Shown here piece after piece: positions 9,371-23,000 of a DNA stretch of 64,000 bases (positions are counted from its first letter, which is position 1; each line of letters starts with the position of its first letter). The notes under the pieces are model-generated. The model did no database searches. It saw nothing but the letters and a program-made list of their open reading frames with translations, and was not told where the DNA came from. The DNA is from Chionis minor (Eukaryota > Chordata > Aves > Charadriiformes > Chionididae). A program made the position numbers and the translations under genes. Where the stretch lies: contig VZSF01002984.1 of assembly GCA_013398295.1 (NCBI GenBank), positions 1 through 64,000 on the forward strand. Reading direction: 5' to 3'.

Positions 9371-12300
9371 CTAGACTTTTGCATGTAGACCGAGTCTTAC
9401 GCTAATCTGAAAACTCATAAATATAGGAACTGGGCTCTTTATTTCATAAATTGTTTACTGAAAACTTCCCTATACTCCTTAATGTTTTTCTCCTCAAGAC
9501 CATACTGCATTAAAATGAGTGTACAGGCAAGTATTGTATACATACAGATTGGAAGATAGGTAAACCACACAGGTTTTGTTAATGCACACAGGTATAAGCA
9601 ATCTGAGTTTTAATTGGCATAGCTGGCTGCGTGCAGATCCTGCAGGTGCATGCTGTAAGGTGCAGCCTGTTACTGTGCCATGTATGATCTGCAAAGACAC
9701 TCATGTATAATGTAATGCACACATATTTGCCTATATAAAATGCCTGGCATCATGTACATGCCAAATATGTAGGCATGTGTGTAGTGCAAGCCTGAGTGCA
9801 TGATTACATATTTTGTTGGGAAAATGCAAAATATTTTATACTTTGTATACTCATATGTCATAAATGTGCATAAGTGTATAGAATTCCATGAAAAGATTTT
9901 AGAGCATGCAATGTGATACATACATGTGACTTAAAGCCCAGAAAGCATCTTTGTGAGCATGTCTAACTATACTACATGGGCAATTCCACCTTTCCAATTA
10001 AAAATATTTTTTAATTATTTAAATACTCAATAGATTCTCTCGTGCCTACCAGGGAAGTTAGGATTGCTAAAGGACTGCAAAAAACCCTGTAGAGGAACAG
10101 ATATGCAGCATTTTCCTGGATGTTTTGCACTGGAGCTTTGCAGCTGTCTCCTCTACCCCAAGAATCTGTGCTCATCAGAGCACATGAATATTCTGTGCTG
10201 AGTAGAAACCCTTGCTGTCTGCCAGCAAAATGTTGACAGTGCCCTTTGTTGGCTTCCCCAGGGAGTTCATGCAAATCATTTTGAAATACAACAAACCATA
10301 GGATCCCTAAATGCTTCTAAACAAGACCAAATTAGAAAAAGGCTTCACATTGAAAACATAATTTTCAATTAGTGTCTATTCAGTGGGAATAAGAATGGGG
10401 CGGGGGAGAGCTGGCATGTGAGATAAGCTGGATTTGTTAACATGCTTTGAAAATGCTTGCTGGCTAGCATGCCTTTTTTCCCTTGCAAATGCTCACCTTG
10501 CTGTAATTTGGTGACATTTCCACAGTTGCAATATGCTCTGCTCTTGTACTTCAGACAGAAATGAACTCTGCCCAGCAGGAGGTAGACTTGAGACAACCAT
10601 CAGCAGGCTGCGTTTATGTGTCGTGTACACAGGTGAGCGTTGCTGCGCCGGCTGGAAGCTGGGAAAGAAACAAGTCATTTCTCTTCTCACTCTATCCCTA
10701 TTAGTACGAACCAGTGCATTTATGAGAGCGCTGAACAGGGAAGCTGATGACTGAATGGCCAGAGACCAAAGTGACATGTCATTCCCTCCAGAGCAGCACA
10801 GCGTGGCTCTGGTACAACTGATATGGGAGGTGGTTTTTCCACTGATAGACAGTGCAGGAAAGGCACTGGGGACCATACACTACCTGAGTGTATTTTATCA
10901 GTATTCCTCTCTCCTGACAGAGAGAGAGAAGCAAGTTATTTGCTGCTGTAGCTATAACTACTAGAAGGAGAGGCGTGAAGTACATCATAATTAACTACTG
11001 TTTCTTTTACCCTTTATTCTTTTATTCTCTCTACTCTCCAACACGTGGCAGCATTGAGTGTTTTTCCTAGTTTTATGAAGAAGGGTGAATGTACCTGGTC
11101 CTTTTCTGCTTTGGTTTGCTTACTTACACTACTTTGGCTTGGACCTCCTTTAGAAGACCTCCTAGCCTTATCTCTTTCCTTTCTCACCTTATTTTGTTCT
11201 TGTCGTTGCTCTTGTTAGAAATTATCCCTTCCCTGCCTTCAATCTCAGGAAATATCAGCCTTGCTACCTCTTGGCACGCCTGTGCCATGGTACTTGCCCA
11301 GTGTATGGAATGGCCCGTCCCTGTGTACATTTGTATGTGCTGTGTGGGTTATCTGCCCTCTCTCTTGCATTTCAAGGCACTGTGCTTGAGATACTCTTTG
11401 ACATCTGTCTGTGCATCCCTGGGACCGCAGGAACTCATCAGGTCAGTGCTTCTCAGCTCACCTGGCCAGCTGCTCAGTCCCTGCTCACCTCACCGCAGCC
11501 TGCCCCTGAGATGAGGAGTGCTGCCCCAGGACCATAGCACTTATTTCCTCACCTTCATTTTTTGTTCTGGCATCAGGGAGTGAGACATTTATGGTATTTG
11601 TAATGATTAGGAGAATCAGCGTAGCACTTACTGGAATAAGCAATCTAAAAATTCCTTTATCAAAGCGAAGGCCAGCTAGCATCTGGTATTTCCAGGATTC
11701 TTCCGTCAAGACATGGAAGTTATAAGACACTCACTTACTAGTTACACCCACTGTGGTGAAAGTGTGAAGATTTTGTGACACTGTCATGAACTCCGTACTT
11801 GATTGAGTTTCCCTGCTTATTCAAAGGGAAAGAGCTAATTAAAGTATGGACCTAAGCAAGTGACAGGAAAATGTAGGGAATATACATATAATGTTTATCA
11901 GGGAGTGAAAGAACTTTTGTGTGATATCTGATGAATACTCTTTAAACTGATGAAACTGTTTAAAACTTTTGAAGAAGGACATAAGGATATATTTTAAGGA
12001 TTTCTTAAAGAAATGTGAGTATTTAATAGGCTTGCCTGCTGACAAACCCTTTCCTAAGTTTGCCATGTGCATTTGCACTCAGTGCTTTGCACTCACTCCA
12101 TTCTTTCTGCAGTCAGTTTGACAAAACACAGATGATTTTGCTTCAGAAATACTTCCCTGTGTGCTTTCCATCTCTAAATTTCTTGACGCCCCTTAAAAGC
12201 ATACACTCTCTGTGCATGACTGGTATGGGTCAATTTTGTGTGGGCCATGGAAACATCCAAGGGAACTGTTACCTATCTATCTAGTTCATTTCTGTGAGAA

Positions 12301-14339
12301 AATACACTAAAATTTAACTTTCAGAAGTAGACAGGAATGTTGCAGAAAGGTTAGTCTACCGAGTATAAATATCAAGAAATTATTGTCATACACATACAGA
12401 GAAATATCAACATTGTATTTTGAGCAAAGTAAGTATGAGAGGAATTTGCTGGTAAGTCAGGCCATTACTGGAACACTTCAGATAAATTTAGCACTAAACT
12501 TCACTTTTCCTACTTCTTTTATTCCCCTAGATTTTCAGTTCCATCATTTTCCTTGGCGTATCTGCCCTGTAAAAGCTGCTGAAACCAGGCTAGATGTTGT
12601 TCACTTACCTTTTTCTGCCAGTGCTTTAACTCTTAATTTACTTTTCACACTCCTTCTTTGTTTCTGTCATCTCTTTTCCAAAGCTCAGAGGCCAGAGGAG
12701 CTTATTATGTGCACCCTCTTGTTACCTCTAATATCTTTGACAGAATGGTACCTCAACTCTGTAAACTGGCCATTTGTCTCTCTTCCCCAACATCTCATCT
12801 GTAACATATTCCAAACAAGCACCAGCTTCTTGATGTAGTGCCTCTTTTGTCTCTGCATCCTTCAGAGAATCCCGAGCAACTGGTTCTCTAGTGTAATTAT
12901 ATCCTTTCATAATGGAAATCTGCAATTACTATAAAATCTTACACATACTATTGAAAACTGAGTATAATGCACAGTAAAAGTGCAATTAGGACAATGTGCA
13001 TAAGGACAATGTTAAATGTGTGTTAGCACAATGTTACAGGCGTCACATTATCTCACGACAGTTTGGGAGAGGCACGGTGGCTTGGCCTCAATTCGCACTT
13101 TGTCTTTTTCAAAACGTGTGAACCAGTGACTAGTGAAGATATCTGAGGGTGAGCAAAGTTTGTGGACTGGCTAAACTTTTTCCCTTAGCAACTCACTCCT
13201 CTTTCCACTCTGAGTTTGTGACAGCAGGGAGCCACTGCAACACCTTCTCAGCTTTTACCCAGTGCTGACCAAACCAGCTATTTCTCAGTTCAGATTGACC
13301 AAGCTTGAGGAGAAGATTGTCTACAGCTTTGAATCTCTTCCTCAGTTGTTCAATGAGGCACTGAGAAGTAGGGAGCAAGCAGGGAACAGCTCTCTTTAGC
13401 TTAGGAAACAGTCTGGGCTTCTGCTTCTGGCATGGGTTCAAATGTCTTGATTATTTACTGCTTATAGTTTGGCTAATAATGAGGTCTGGAGCATGAAGAG
13501 CTCTGAAAGAGAGACCTATGCTTCCCCTATTAAGATACAGACAGAAGCATCAGCCGCTGGCAAGGAAACAGCAAATGGTTAAACTGCTTAACACGCACTC
13601 CATAGAAGTTTACAATACAGACTGTTTCCTCATTAGTCTTATCGTTCCCAGCAAGCCATTCCAGCTAATCCTTTTCTCTTGCCATTGAATTTGGCCCTTC
13701 CGGCAGCCAACTCAACTAGCAATGGGTTATTTATATGTAACTCGCAAAGGAGCAAAACACAATTAAATGTCCAAATCACAAATTGAACAGAGACTTCCAA
13801 GTTTCTGGGAAACACCTGTCATTTTCTCAGAACTCTCGATGTCATAGATGAATGTGTCTGATATCCTGTGCAAAATAGGAATTAAGCTGGTCTGTTCTCT
13901 CTTCTAGATTTGTTTAGCCTTTCCTGGAGCCAACAGGCAACCTAGTCAAATGTCATCCTGAATACACTTCAAGTGATATATAAAGGGGAATTTTCAACCG
14001 GTGTTGATTATTCAAGATTCATGGGCACTTTTTGACCATGCTGGTGCTCAAATCAGATCTCAGTTCTCATCATCCCTCTTTGTATGTGAAAGAGGAATGT
14101 GAAACTCTTTCACCAGATATTCATATGTAATCCTTTCCCACCTGGATGCCAGAAAAGGTTGAAGTCAGAGGTGAACTAAACCAAACTTTTTGGTTCATCT
14201 CTATTAAAAGTCTGTATAACTTCAATTGCATTTTTAATTGTAAACAGGCTGTGGGTTTTTCTGTGCTGTTCTGAACAGCTGCAGTGTTCTCCCCTGTGTT
14301 CACTGCATTTCATTGGCAAGTCAAAGGATTTATGAAAGG

Positions 14340-14414
14340 GATTATATGACATTGTTGCCTGTGATAGCAAAGGACTGGACTCAATGACCCAGGCAGTCCC
14401 TGCCAATCCTATGT
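14340..14414 (+). mobile_element. Old CR1 3'-end fragment
   Basis: The stretch GGACTGGACTCAATGACCCA followed by GGCAGTCCCTGCCAATCCTA and a TGTGATTCTTG end resembles the CR1 3'UTR phrase (GGACT-GGACTAGATGACC...GGTCCCTTCCAACC...ATTCTGTGATTCT). It is highly diverged and has no intact octamer pair, so it is either an old CR1 or a related LINE tail. Confidence 0.5.
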
Positions 14415-17047
14415 CCCTATTTTCCTGTGATTCTTGTAGAGCATGTAAATTATGTTAGGCTTGCTGGCATGAAAGTCACAATGCTAATCTTTTTTATTAT
14501 AGCTTTATCCATTTTGAGCTGGCATATCCATATCACAGCACTTGGATTTTTTGTTGTCTTGCCGCTTCTGCTGTCATTTAAACTAAACCATAAAGGGTGT
14601 CAGAACTCAACTAAATGAGAATGGAAAAGCTTGAAGTTTGCTTTGCACAGATGTAAAATGATTACCTAGACAGGGAGAGATCAGTCCCCCATGTATATTC
14701 TGATACACCAAAGCTCCAAAGCCTTTTTGGGCTGTTGGTCTGTGAAGTGTCCTCTTTCAACAATTTAACACTTCAAAATATAGACACTTCTGTGCAAACA
14801 GAGCATTAGGATGTTCCAGGCAGAGAATTATAAATGCAGGCGAACTTTCATGCAATGAAGAGCTTCCTTGCAAGAGAATTGCCATTGTAAATAGACATGC
14901 ACTTCTGAGAGCAAATGAACTAATGCAGTCTGGTTTCCTATGGTTTTGTGTATTGTGGTTGGATTTTCTAGTATATGGTAATGTACAAAATGCAGGTGAG
15001 GCATTTCAGAGAGCTTTCTTCAGGTGGACTGTCTGGTATTGAGTGAGAACCATATCTCAAAACCCCTCATTTTCTCAGACAGGAAAAATACCAGGTAAGA
15101 GCAAAATTTACTCCCCAGCATTTTCCCTGGGGCATACTAACAATGAGAAAGAAGCTGTAGCCTTTCCTCCCATCTGTCCGTTTATATGGCCTGGTACAGT
15201 GCGCTACTGTTTGATTCAGGAAGACATGTGCTGCTATGCAGCCCATCTGTATCACGGCCCACAGCCAGTTCTGCAGCTGTTTAGCTGTGAGAAGTTAAAA
15301 ATTTAGAGACAGGACTGCACATATTTTCTATGAGATGTTGGCTGCTCTTACAAGTTCTTTTGTAAAGCATACTTTGCCTGCTTTCTGTCACCCTGGAACT
15401 CATCACAGAATAAGCATTTTATTTGTAATGATGAGGGTGTAATAAAGCACCCGTGACCCACTCAAACACATGAATCTTCAGCGTGGCTCTAAATAACTCT
15501 TCAGGTCTTTCATTATATTAAGGCCTCAAAGCGAGCATTTTGTTGGCCTCTGTGGAGCAGGGAAATTTAGATTGCTTTACACTACATGGCTATTTTATTA
15601 TAGCAAATGCACTGAAGATTGAGCTCTTTAATTAATATCTGGAAAAGAAAGGGAAATATCTACTGTTGAAGCTCTTGGGCCATTTCAAAGAGAGTTAAAA
15701 TGAAGAAATAAAGCAGATTCCTAAAGACTTCCTCCTTAGTACGCATTTTATGTCCAAACACCATGGGAAGCAGGATGTTTCCTTGGTGGAGGACACATCC
15801 CAGGAACATCATGGAGAGAAAATGATGGTGTCATTGGGGTCAGCATCACCTTTTGTCTTTCCTGAGTCACTTTCTCTGAAGGTTCCCAGAGCAACAGGAC
15901 AATGGCTGTTTGGCCTTCTGCCCTCTGGAAATCTATGTGTACATATTGTGGTCTCCTTTTTCTACCAAAAGTGAAGCAAGGTGACAGCAAGGAGACCAAC
16001 AAACTCTGAAAACAATATTCCTGCACGCTCTCTGCTTCCATCTGTGGTGTGAATGCAGCTTGCCAGTTATTTCTGTTTGCAAATTTAGAAAAAATCGGCC
16101 CTATTTTTGCTGGAGAACCAGAAAGGTGGACTGGCAACTTTCACAGTTTGAAATGGAGAGGCTGGAAGGTGTTACACTTCTGACACTTATGACCTTTCTC
16201 GCAGGCTGGGTGGCTAAGCACCAGCATAGGCCTCTTACAGACGTAACGCACAGCTCAAACACACAGAAAACTGGGAAGATGAAATACCTCCCAAAGGAAA
16301 CTTTGGCAGGCGGTACTTTCCCCATAAACACTGAGTTCTCATATAAAATAAAAGCATAAAGGAAGAAAGGACGCAGACTTTGGTAAAATACACAAATTAA
16401 CTCAAGAACACTTGAATGATAAGTACAATGCGAACTGCAGTCTCTTTGGCAGCTGCTGTTTTTTCCGCCTCCCAACTTGCCAGCATTAACGCTCAACATT
16501 CAAGGGCCTCTTTTATACCACTTTTCCCCTTCTTGCTGCTGTGTCCACTTACAGCTTCATGTCAGGTATTATAACATAAGGTCCAGGGATGCATCCAGGC
16601 TAGTTCGCCTTGAGCTCACAGGAAGAACGCTGCCTGACTTTTATAAGGAGACATTTTGGTGTCACCCATGTGTGGTCTCCTGCTGGTCTCACCACCGAGG
16701 CCCTAAAACCACTTACCATTTCATTACTAGCTCTAGTCTTGGAGCAGTTACCACCTTCACCTCCATGTAGGCCATCTCTACCCACTCTTTGTCTTGCTGT
16801 GCTGTGTGTCAGTAGCGCTAGCACCTAGCTGGCTTTTTAACACCACAGTCCCAAGGTGTTATATCCCCCCATCGCTGCTACTGCTACCTCAGTATTAATG
16901 AAATCAGCTATTATTCACTGAACTGGAGGAGCCCACCTCCTCATCAGTGACTTTAGAAGTGTCTCCACGCTGGTTCAAGAGATATTTGATTTACCCTCAT
17001 TCATGTTGGTTTCAGCTGCAGTGACTGTTGGATGGTACTGTGAAAAG

Positions 17048-17062
17048 TGGTGGTGGTGGTGG
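17048..17062 (+). repeat. (TGG)5 microsatellite
   Basis: Five perfect TGG units followed by GG. Confidence 0.9.
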
Positions 17063-20000
17063 GGTTCTTACAGGCTTTTCATTTTTGTATATTTTTATGT
17101 ATCTTTCATTTTTAACTTAGGCCAATTAGACAGAACAGCTATAGTGCTTCTGGTTTTGATGCCTGCTGTATGGGCATTAGTGGGGACCAACGCACAAAAA
17201 GGCACTGGACTGTGTAGACAGAATTCAGTCATTCGTATTCCTAACATCCGTGGGCTCTGAAGGAGCTGTTTCATCTTGGCTACACTTAGGCAGAATCAAC
17301 CAAAAATGTTCATGATACCAGGTTCAGTGAAGTTTAAAAGTGTTATGGTCCAGACGCATTTAATTCAGTTGAGCTATTCCAAGGACTTACTCACCCTTGG
17401 GAAAGTAGGCTTGCAGCTCCATCATGGACAATGTGGTAAAATGGCACAACAGCTGCTACTTATCTTTTTTTCAGTCGCATTCTAGAGAAGCTTGAGGGGG
17501 GGCAGGATACTCAGGAATGACTTGAAGTAGCATCCTTTGGTAATTAAGGACTGGCTGAATGACTCTGATGAATTTCCGAAGCACTGAACTGAAGGACCAG
17601 GAGCAGATTCTCTTTTGGCATGCTAATACAAGCCTATGCTGTGAGCAGCTCCAAAGAACCATGTAAATGCAAATGAAGCCAGATGAGTTTATGGAACAAA
17701 TACCAAGTTTGTCTCTCATTCTCTTTGCTTTGATTTCTGCTACCAATTAAAAGATAAAAAACTTTTACAGCACATATAAGTCCAATTAGATCTTGTAATG
17801 AAATCCTCAAGTGCTATCGAGGTGGAACTTGCAATAATTAGTTTTGATACATAAATAAAATTTCCAGATGCAATTTGTTCTTTTAAGCTCATGTTCCTCT
17901 TTCAGTTCATAGTGTTCTATTATTTCACTGATGTGTGAGAAGTAGCTTCCAATGTTTCTGTTCCCTTGGTTCTCACAGCCTTTATGTGAATGCATTAAAA
18001 AGAACTAGAATTAATGACAAATCTAATAGGAAATTATTTTAGTGGCAATGCTATGAACTAGAATTCTAACTTTAGGAATAGGTGAAAAACATTCATAACC
18101 CCTTAGTTCTACACCTTCATCTGTCCAGGGAAGGGCAAAGAAACTACTGATCACCAAGCCACTGAAGGCATGACATAGATCTTGCACGTGAACAGTCAGA
18201 AGCCATGGCTGGCTATGATGCTGTGCCTGGAGTTATGATAAGTGTTGTGAGCAGCTAATAATTTCACAGGTTGCAGTAAGGACCCTCCGCTTGGTGAGGC
18301 TATTTATATAAAACCCCTAATATCTGTTCCACATCGCCTTTTTTAAAAAAAGATTTAATGAAGTTACGCAGACAGTGCTTAAACTCTACATATTAAGTAG
18401 AACCTTTTCACTTGCTACTTCACTACACTCCTTTAAGACTTATTTCTATTTAAATACAGTAAGACACAGTCTCATAGTTTACACTGGAACAACAATACAC
18501 ACAAAAGATGGTCTTCCGGCTAAGAAATGACACGGGAAGTTAGGATTGTTCAAGCCCCTTTTTCCATACTGCACACGTTTCCAAGTTCATGTAGCCTATC
18601 ACTTAGGGTGAGATTTTGGGCCATTAGCCTGTCCCTTCAGAGGAGTAATACTTTGTGCTGGCAGCAGCTTAGGTCATTGAGGTGCTTAAATCCTTGTTTT
18701 GAAGGAGCAATAAGGGACTTAGCATTGCATCTCTGGAAATGCTCCTTATTCACAACATGGAAATAATAATACTTCTGTACCTTATAGCTGTGTTGTGAAA
18801 CACATAAATACATGAATATTTATAAGAAACACGGAACTCCAGGTAAAAGTTGATTTAATCATTCTTAAACAGTAACGTTTTAGAATGTATGTAGCATGGT
18901 ACTGGGAACTGAGTGACAGCATACAAATAGGGAGATGCTAATTACCGTTGCTCATGTCCTGCTTATCTTCAACAGCCGTAGACGTTCAAAAGGCAGGGGC
19001 TCTCAGAGTCTAGCAGGATTCAAGGCATAGTATTGCAGATACTACCAGGTCTGCCTGTTCTAAAAGGCTCTATGCTGAGGCTGCTGCATTTCCACCTCAA
19101 AAGACGCTTCTCTGGACTCCAGTCTTGGCTGCCTTATCAGCGTACTTCTCATGCTCTCTTCTTGCTTTCTCCTGACTGACACTCTGGGCAAGTAATCTTA
19201 GCTCTGTCAAAATAATTTAATGCTATGTCCTTGCTGCATGTATCCGGTTTTATCTTTGCTGCCATAAAGGGAAACTCAGGTAAGGTTTGGGCATGTACAT
19301 TTCAGATCTAAGTCAGTGCAGAAAACAGAAGAGGGAAAGGCCAGGCTTATCACCCCACAACACAACCTATGGCCACAAGAAACCTTTCTGAGAAGCAATC
19401 CGTCATCCTGCAAGGGGCTGGGAGTGGTGGAGATGATACAACAATGTGGCTTATACTCCATGATAGCCTCTGTTGATTAAAACACCTTCCTAGCCCAAAT
19501 ACCACAGAAGTCCATACAAAGGACTGCGCACCTGATTTGTTCTCTAAATATGTGTAAAGTTAATACAGGAGATCCAAGCCATTTCTGAACCAGAGATAAG
19601 GTTTGTGCCAATGGGAATATTTTCAGCATCCCAAATTGCGGATCCAGCCCAACTTATGCTGTCCACTTTAGCAATCTTGCTAAAAATTACACAGTCTTAA
19701 TCTCTCTGACTGCATCAGGATTGCATCAATTTCCACAGCTCTCAGTGGGGATGTATGCAGCTGGCTTCATTCCATCTAGTCTGAGATGTTTAAGTCAGGT
19801 ACTTCCACTGGGGATCAAGATATACCAAGATATTGATAGTCGTGGGAAAGAAAGAGAGGCACCTCCAGAGGGTAACTCAGATTTAGCTAGTGAGATGCAG
19901 TTTTGTAGGAACATCCCTTAGATTAACAGAACATGACAGCTAACTGAAGTAACACCTGGAGTCCTGAAGCCATATAAGTGCATTAACACGGCTTTGTATC

Positions 20001-23000
20001 CCAAATTTATAACAAAAGCACATCTCTGAAATGTGGCGGGTTTGAATGATACACACTATTTATGCACTCCTTCCAAAGTACAGCTGGAGCCAAGCCAGTT
20101 TACAATGTTGTTTCGGTACCTTGCAAATAACTGTCAGTGAATTCCCAGCTAGGGATACAGCTAATAGCAACATGGTTACAGAAGTCTGCTTTTCTCACAG
20201 CCAGCAGACAGCAGGCATTTTTCATCCCGGGACTGTTTAGACAGTGAAGATATCAGCCATTCAATGAGATGCTCCTTAGTGTAATTTGCAATAACATAGT
20301 GAAAACAAAAGAAAAAAAACTTGCTTATGAGCACTCTCAGCAATCATGACCATAATGAAAGGCCATTTATAAAATTAATCAATAAAAATATAATTTCCAA
20401 GAGAGCAACAGAAATATCCAAGTACCAAAGATACTGAATCCCATAAAAAACCCATGCTAAGGACATGTTATAGGATACCATTTCTAGGATAAGCGAGTTT
20501 AGCTACCTTAAGAATTGCAGGGAATCTGAACATTCACTGTATGTCATGCTTAACGAATCATTTTCATTCATCAAAGAAAAAGGTGAAATGTCCTTTTCAC
20601 CCACTGTCAGGAGCCAGGCTCCCTTTAGCAGCACAGCAATCCAAGGTGTCTGGTCTCAGCACTTATTATAAGGTCTGTAAAAACAAAACAGCGTGTGTGT
20701 GAAGTCCCAGCGCTCAGAAGCAGCCTGGCAGCACCCGCTTAGCACCCGTGTGCAGCGCCGGGGGCCAGCAGGAACATGGAAGGTGGGTTGTGACCCCAGG
20801 TCTGCCAAACCAAAGCAAAGCATTCCTCAGCTTGGAAGAGGAGGTACACTAGCAGTCGGCACGTCCAGCCTTCTCAAAGAGGAAAAGGGAACTGGATGAT
20901 AATGTCCCAGAGCAGAAATAATATTTTTCCTTTTTTCACTTTTTTTAAAAAGCTCAGGCCTGTAGTGACATGCAGCTTCCCCAAGGTTATCCCTCCCTAG
21001 CCATGCCCTTAGGGAATGATAAAATGGGTGAAAAAAGGCATCAAGAACAGCGACATATTCAGTCCTTGTGTGACGATGGCACCCAGTCTCAATCAGCAAT
21101 GGCAAAACTCCCAGCTCACGCTCGATTTCCCCATGTCCTTGGCAGAGTGGTGCAGACACTGCACTGGAGAGGAGCTGGGTGTCACAGTTCCAGCCAACAG
21201 CAATGTGCTGTGGTGTCTTACCCTGTTGGTCAAATAATGACCGAATTAAAACAGGAGCAGAGGTGCTAATAGACACACAAAACAGGACTTTCTTTTTTAG
21301 AGACACAGAACTCTTCCTTCTCCCTCATCACAGGGATTTGCTCAAACCTTCAAACCCGCTTTTAATTGCAGAGTCTAAACCATCAATCATATAAAAAAGC
21401 TTGCCACATTCTGCACTGCCTACCAGCTGCTTATGAGGAAAAAATAGAAAGTACCAAAGGAGCATGTGAATTGAATTGTATTGAAAATTTACTCAGTCAA
21501 TCTTTCAGGACCAATTCTTGTCTCTCAGAACTGATTTCACTGCACTATTTGTCTTGGTAATATAACCAGAAGTGCTTTCTTCCTTCTGGGAATTGGAACG
21601 CCTCTTGCTGTAACCTCTCCTGCACAGCAGCTGAAAACACAGGGGCTGTGTTACCTACTGGGCAAATTCTCAGCCATTAAAATCTTTCGATTCTCCTTCA
21701 TGGCCCACTTTAAGGTGCCTTCTGTTCTTAACAGAAAAGATAGCTGTTGGACCCATTAAACGACTCCTTCAGAGATGTGCAATCCAGTGTATGCCAGAAC
21801 TAACATGCCCTACTGTCCAGCACTGGAAAGAGATAAGATTGTGATGGGCCATGAAGTAGCAGCCTTTGAACTGAGTTTGATCACCAGATCCAGTTAAATG
21901 TTGCTGATATTTTGCTTTGTTCCTGAAGAAAAACTGCTTTACTGCCTCTAGTAAGAAGTGTAGTTCAGAAACTGCAGAGTTTTTATTGCTATTAACACAC
22001 AACCAGGAGCAGGATGGGAACTTCTGGCTTGCTGTCAAATTTCAGTGTGATGCCTCAGCCAGACTGAACTCAGCTCTGTGGGCTCAGACAGCAGTAATCT
22101 GAAGATTACATTTCTGTATCTCTTGCATCTTGGGGCCTCTCTGACATGCTGTTGTAGCAACTGCTTTGCAGTTCAAGAGTGCAGAATGGAGACTGGGTCA
22201 GCTTAGAACACTTAGGAATTTTCCTGAGTAGATAGGAAGAATCACTTTGTACTGATGAATGCAGCCCCAGTGTGACAAAGAGATTCGGCAGAGAGACGAG
22301 AACGGGGCAAGAGTGAGGCAGTCAGATCAAAGAAGCAATATAGAGAAACGTAGCCTGTGTAGACCGGAGGATGCAGGTGTTTGAGACACTTGAGAATGAG
22401 TCATTGAGACAAGAAGGGCCTTGTGTACAGGCAGATGAGACTTTTCACTTACCTCTCAGCTACCAGTATTTTTGCAAAGACATGTTTTCTAACGTATTTG
22501 TGTTGATCTTTGAAGTACAAGAAAACCCTTATGACAAGAAACAGAATTTCTTCCTGTCTCAAACATTCTCCCCAAAGGGTCTGTTCCCAAACACCCTTGG
22601 TATTATTTCTTGTCTTTTTCTGATACTTCTTTCAAGTCTTATTCTAGAAGATTGATTTGTCTGTAGTGTGTATGGGAAATCCTCCCATGTCCACTCTACA
22701 CAAGCCTCTAGTCCAAGCAATTTCTCACCTGCTGCTACTGTGATCTATGGGAACAATATATATTGATTAGCGGCTGAACATGAAACTGTGCAAGGCTGAA
22801 GGACGCTTCTTTTATTGAGAACGAATTCCCCGCTTGCTCCATTTTCCTGTTATGAGCTCCAGAAGCAAAGATTAATGACAGCCGTTCCACTTGTTTAAAC
22901 AGCTGATGTCTCAGGCCTAGATCCCACCTGGGGCTCCCTTCTGGACAATAACAACAGACCATTACTGAGCTAAGCAAAAAACCACCATAAAAAATAGCAA

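Larger units (their letters stand above)
5987..14339. other. Non-coding interval, no gene seen
   Basis: About 8.4 kb of AT-rich DNA. All open frames are short except a 179-codon minus-strand frame at 8713-8174, which resembles nothing I know and is within chance expectation for a window this size. Two small inverted repeats (6817-6847 and 9288-9370) are listed separately. No tRNA, snRNA or named repeat was recognised. Confidence 0.6.
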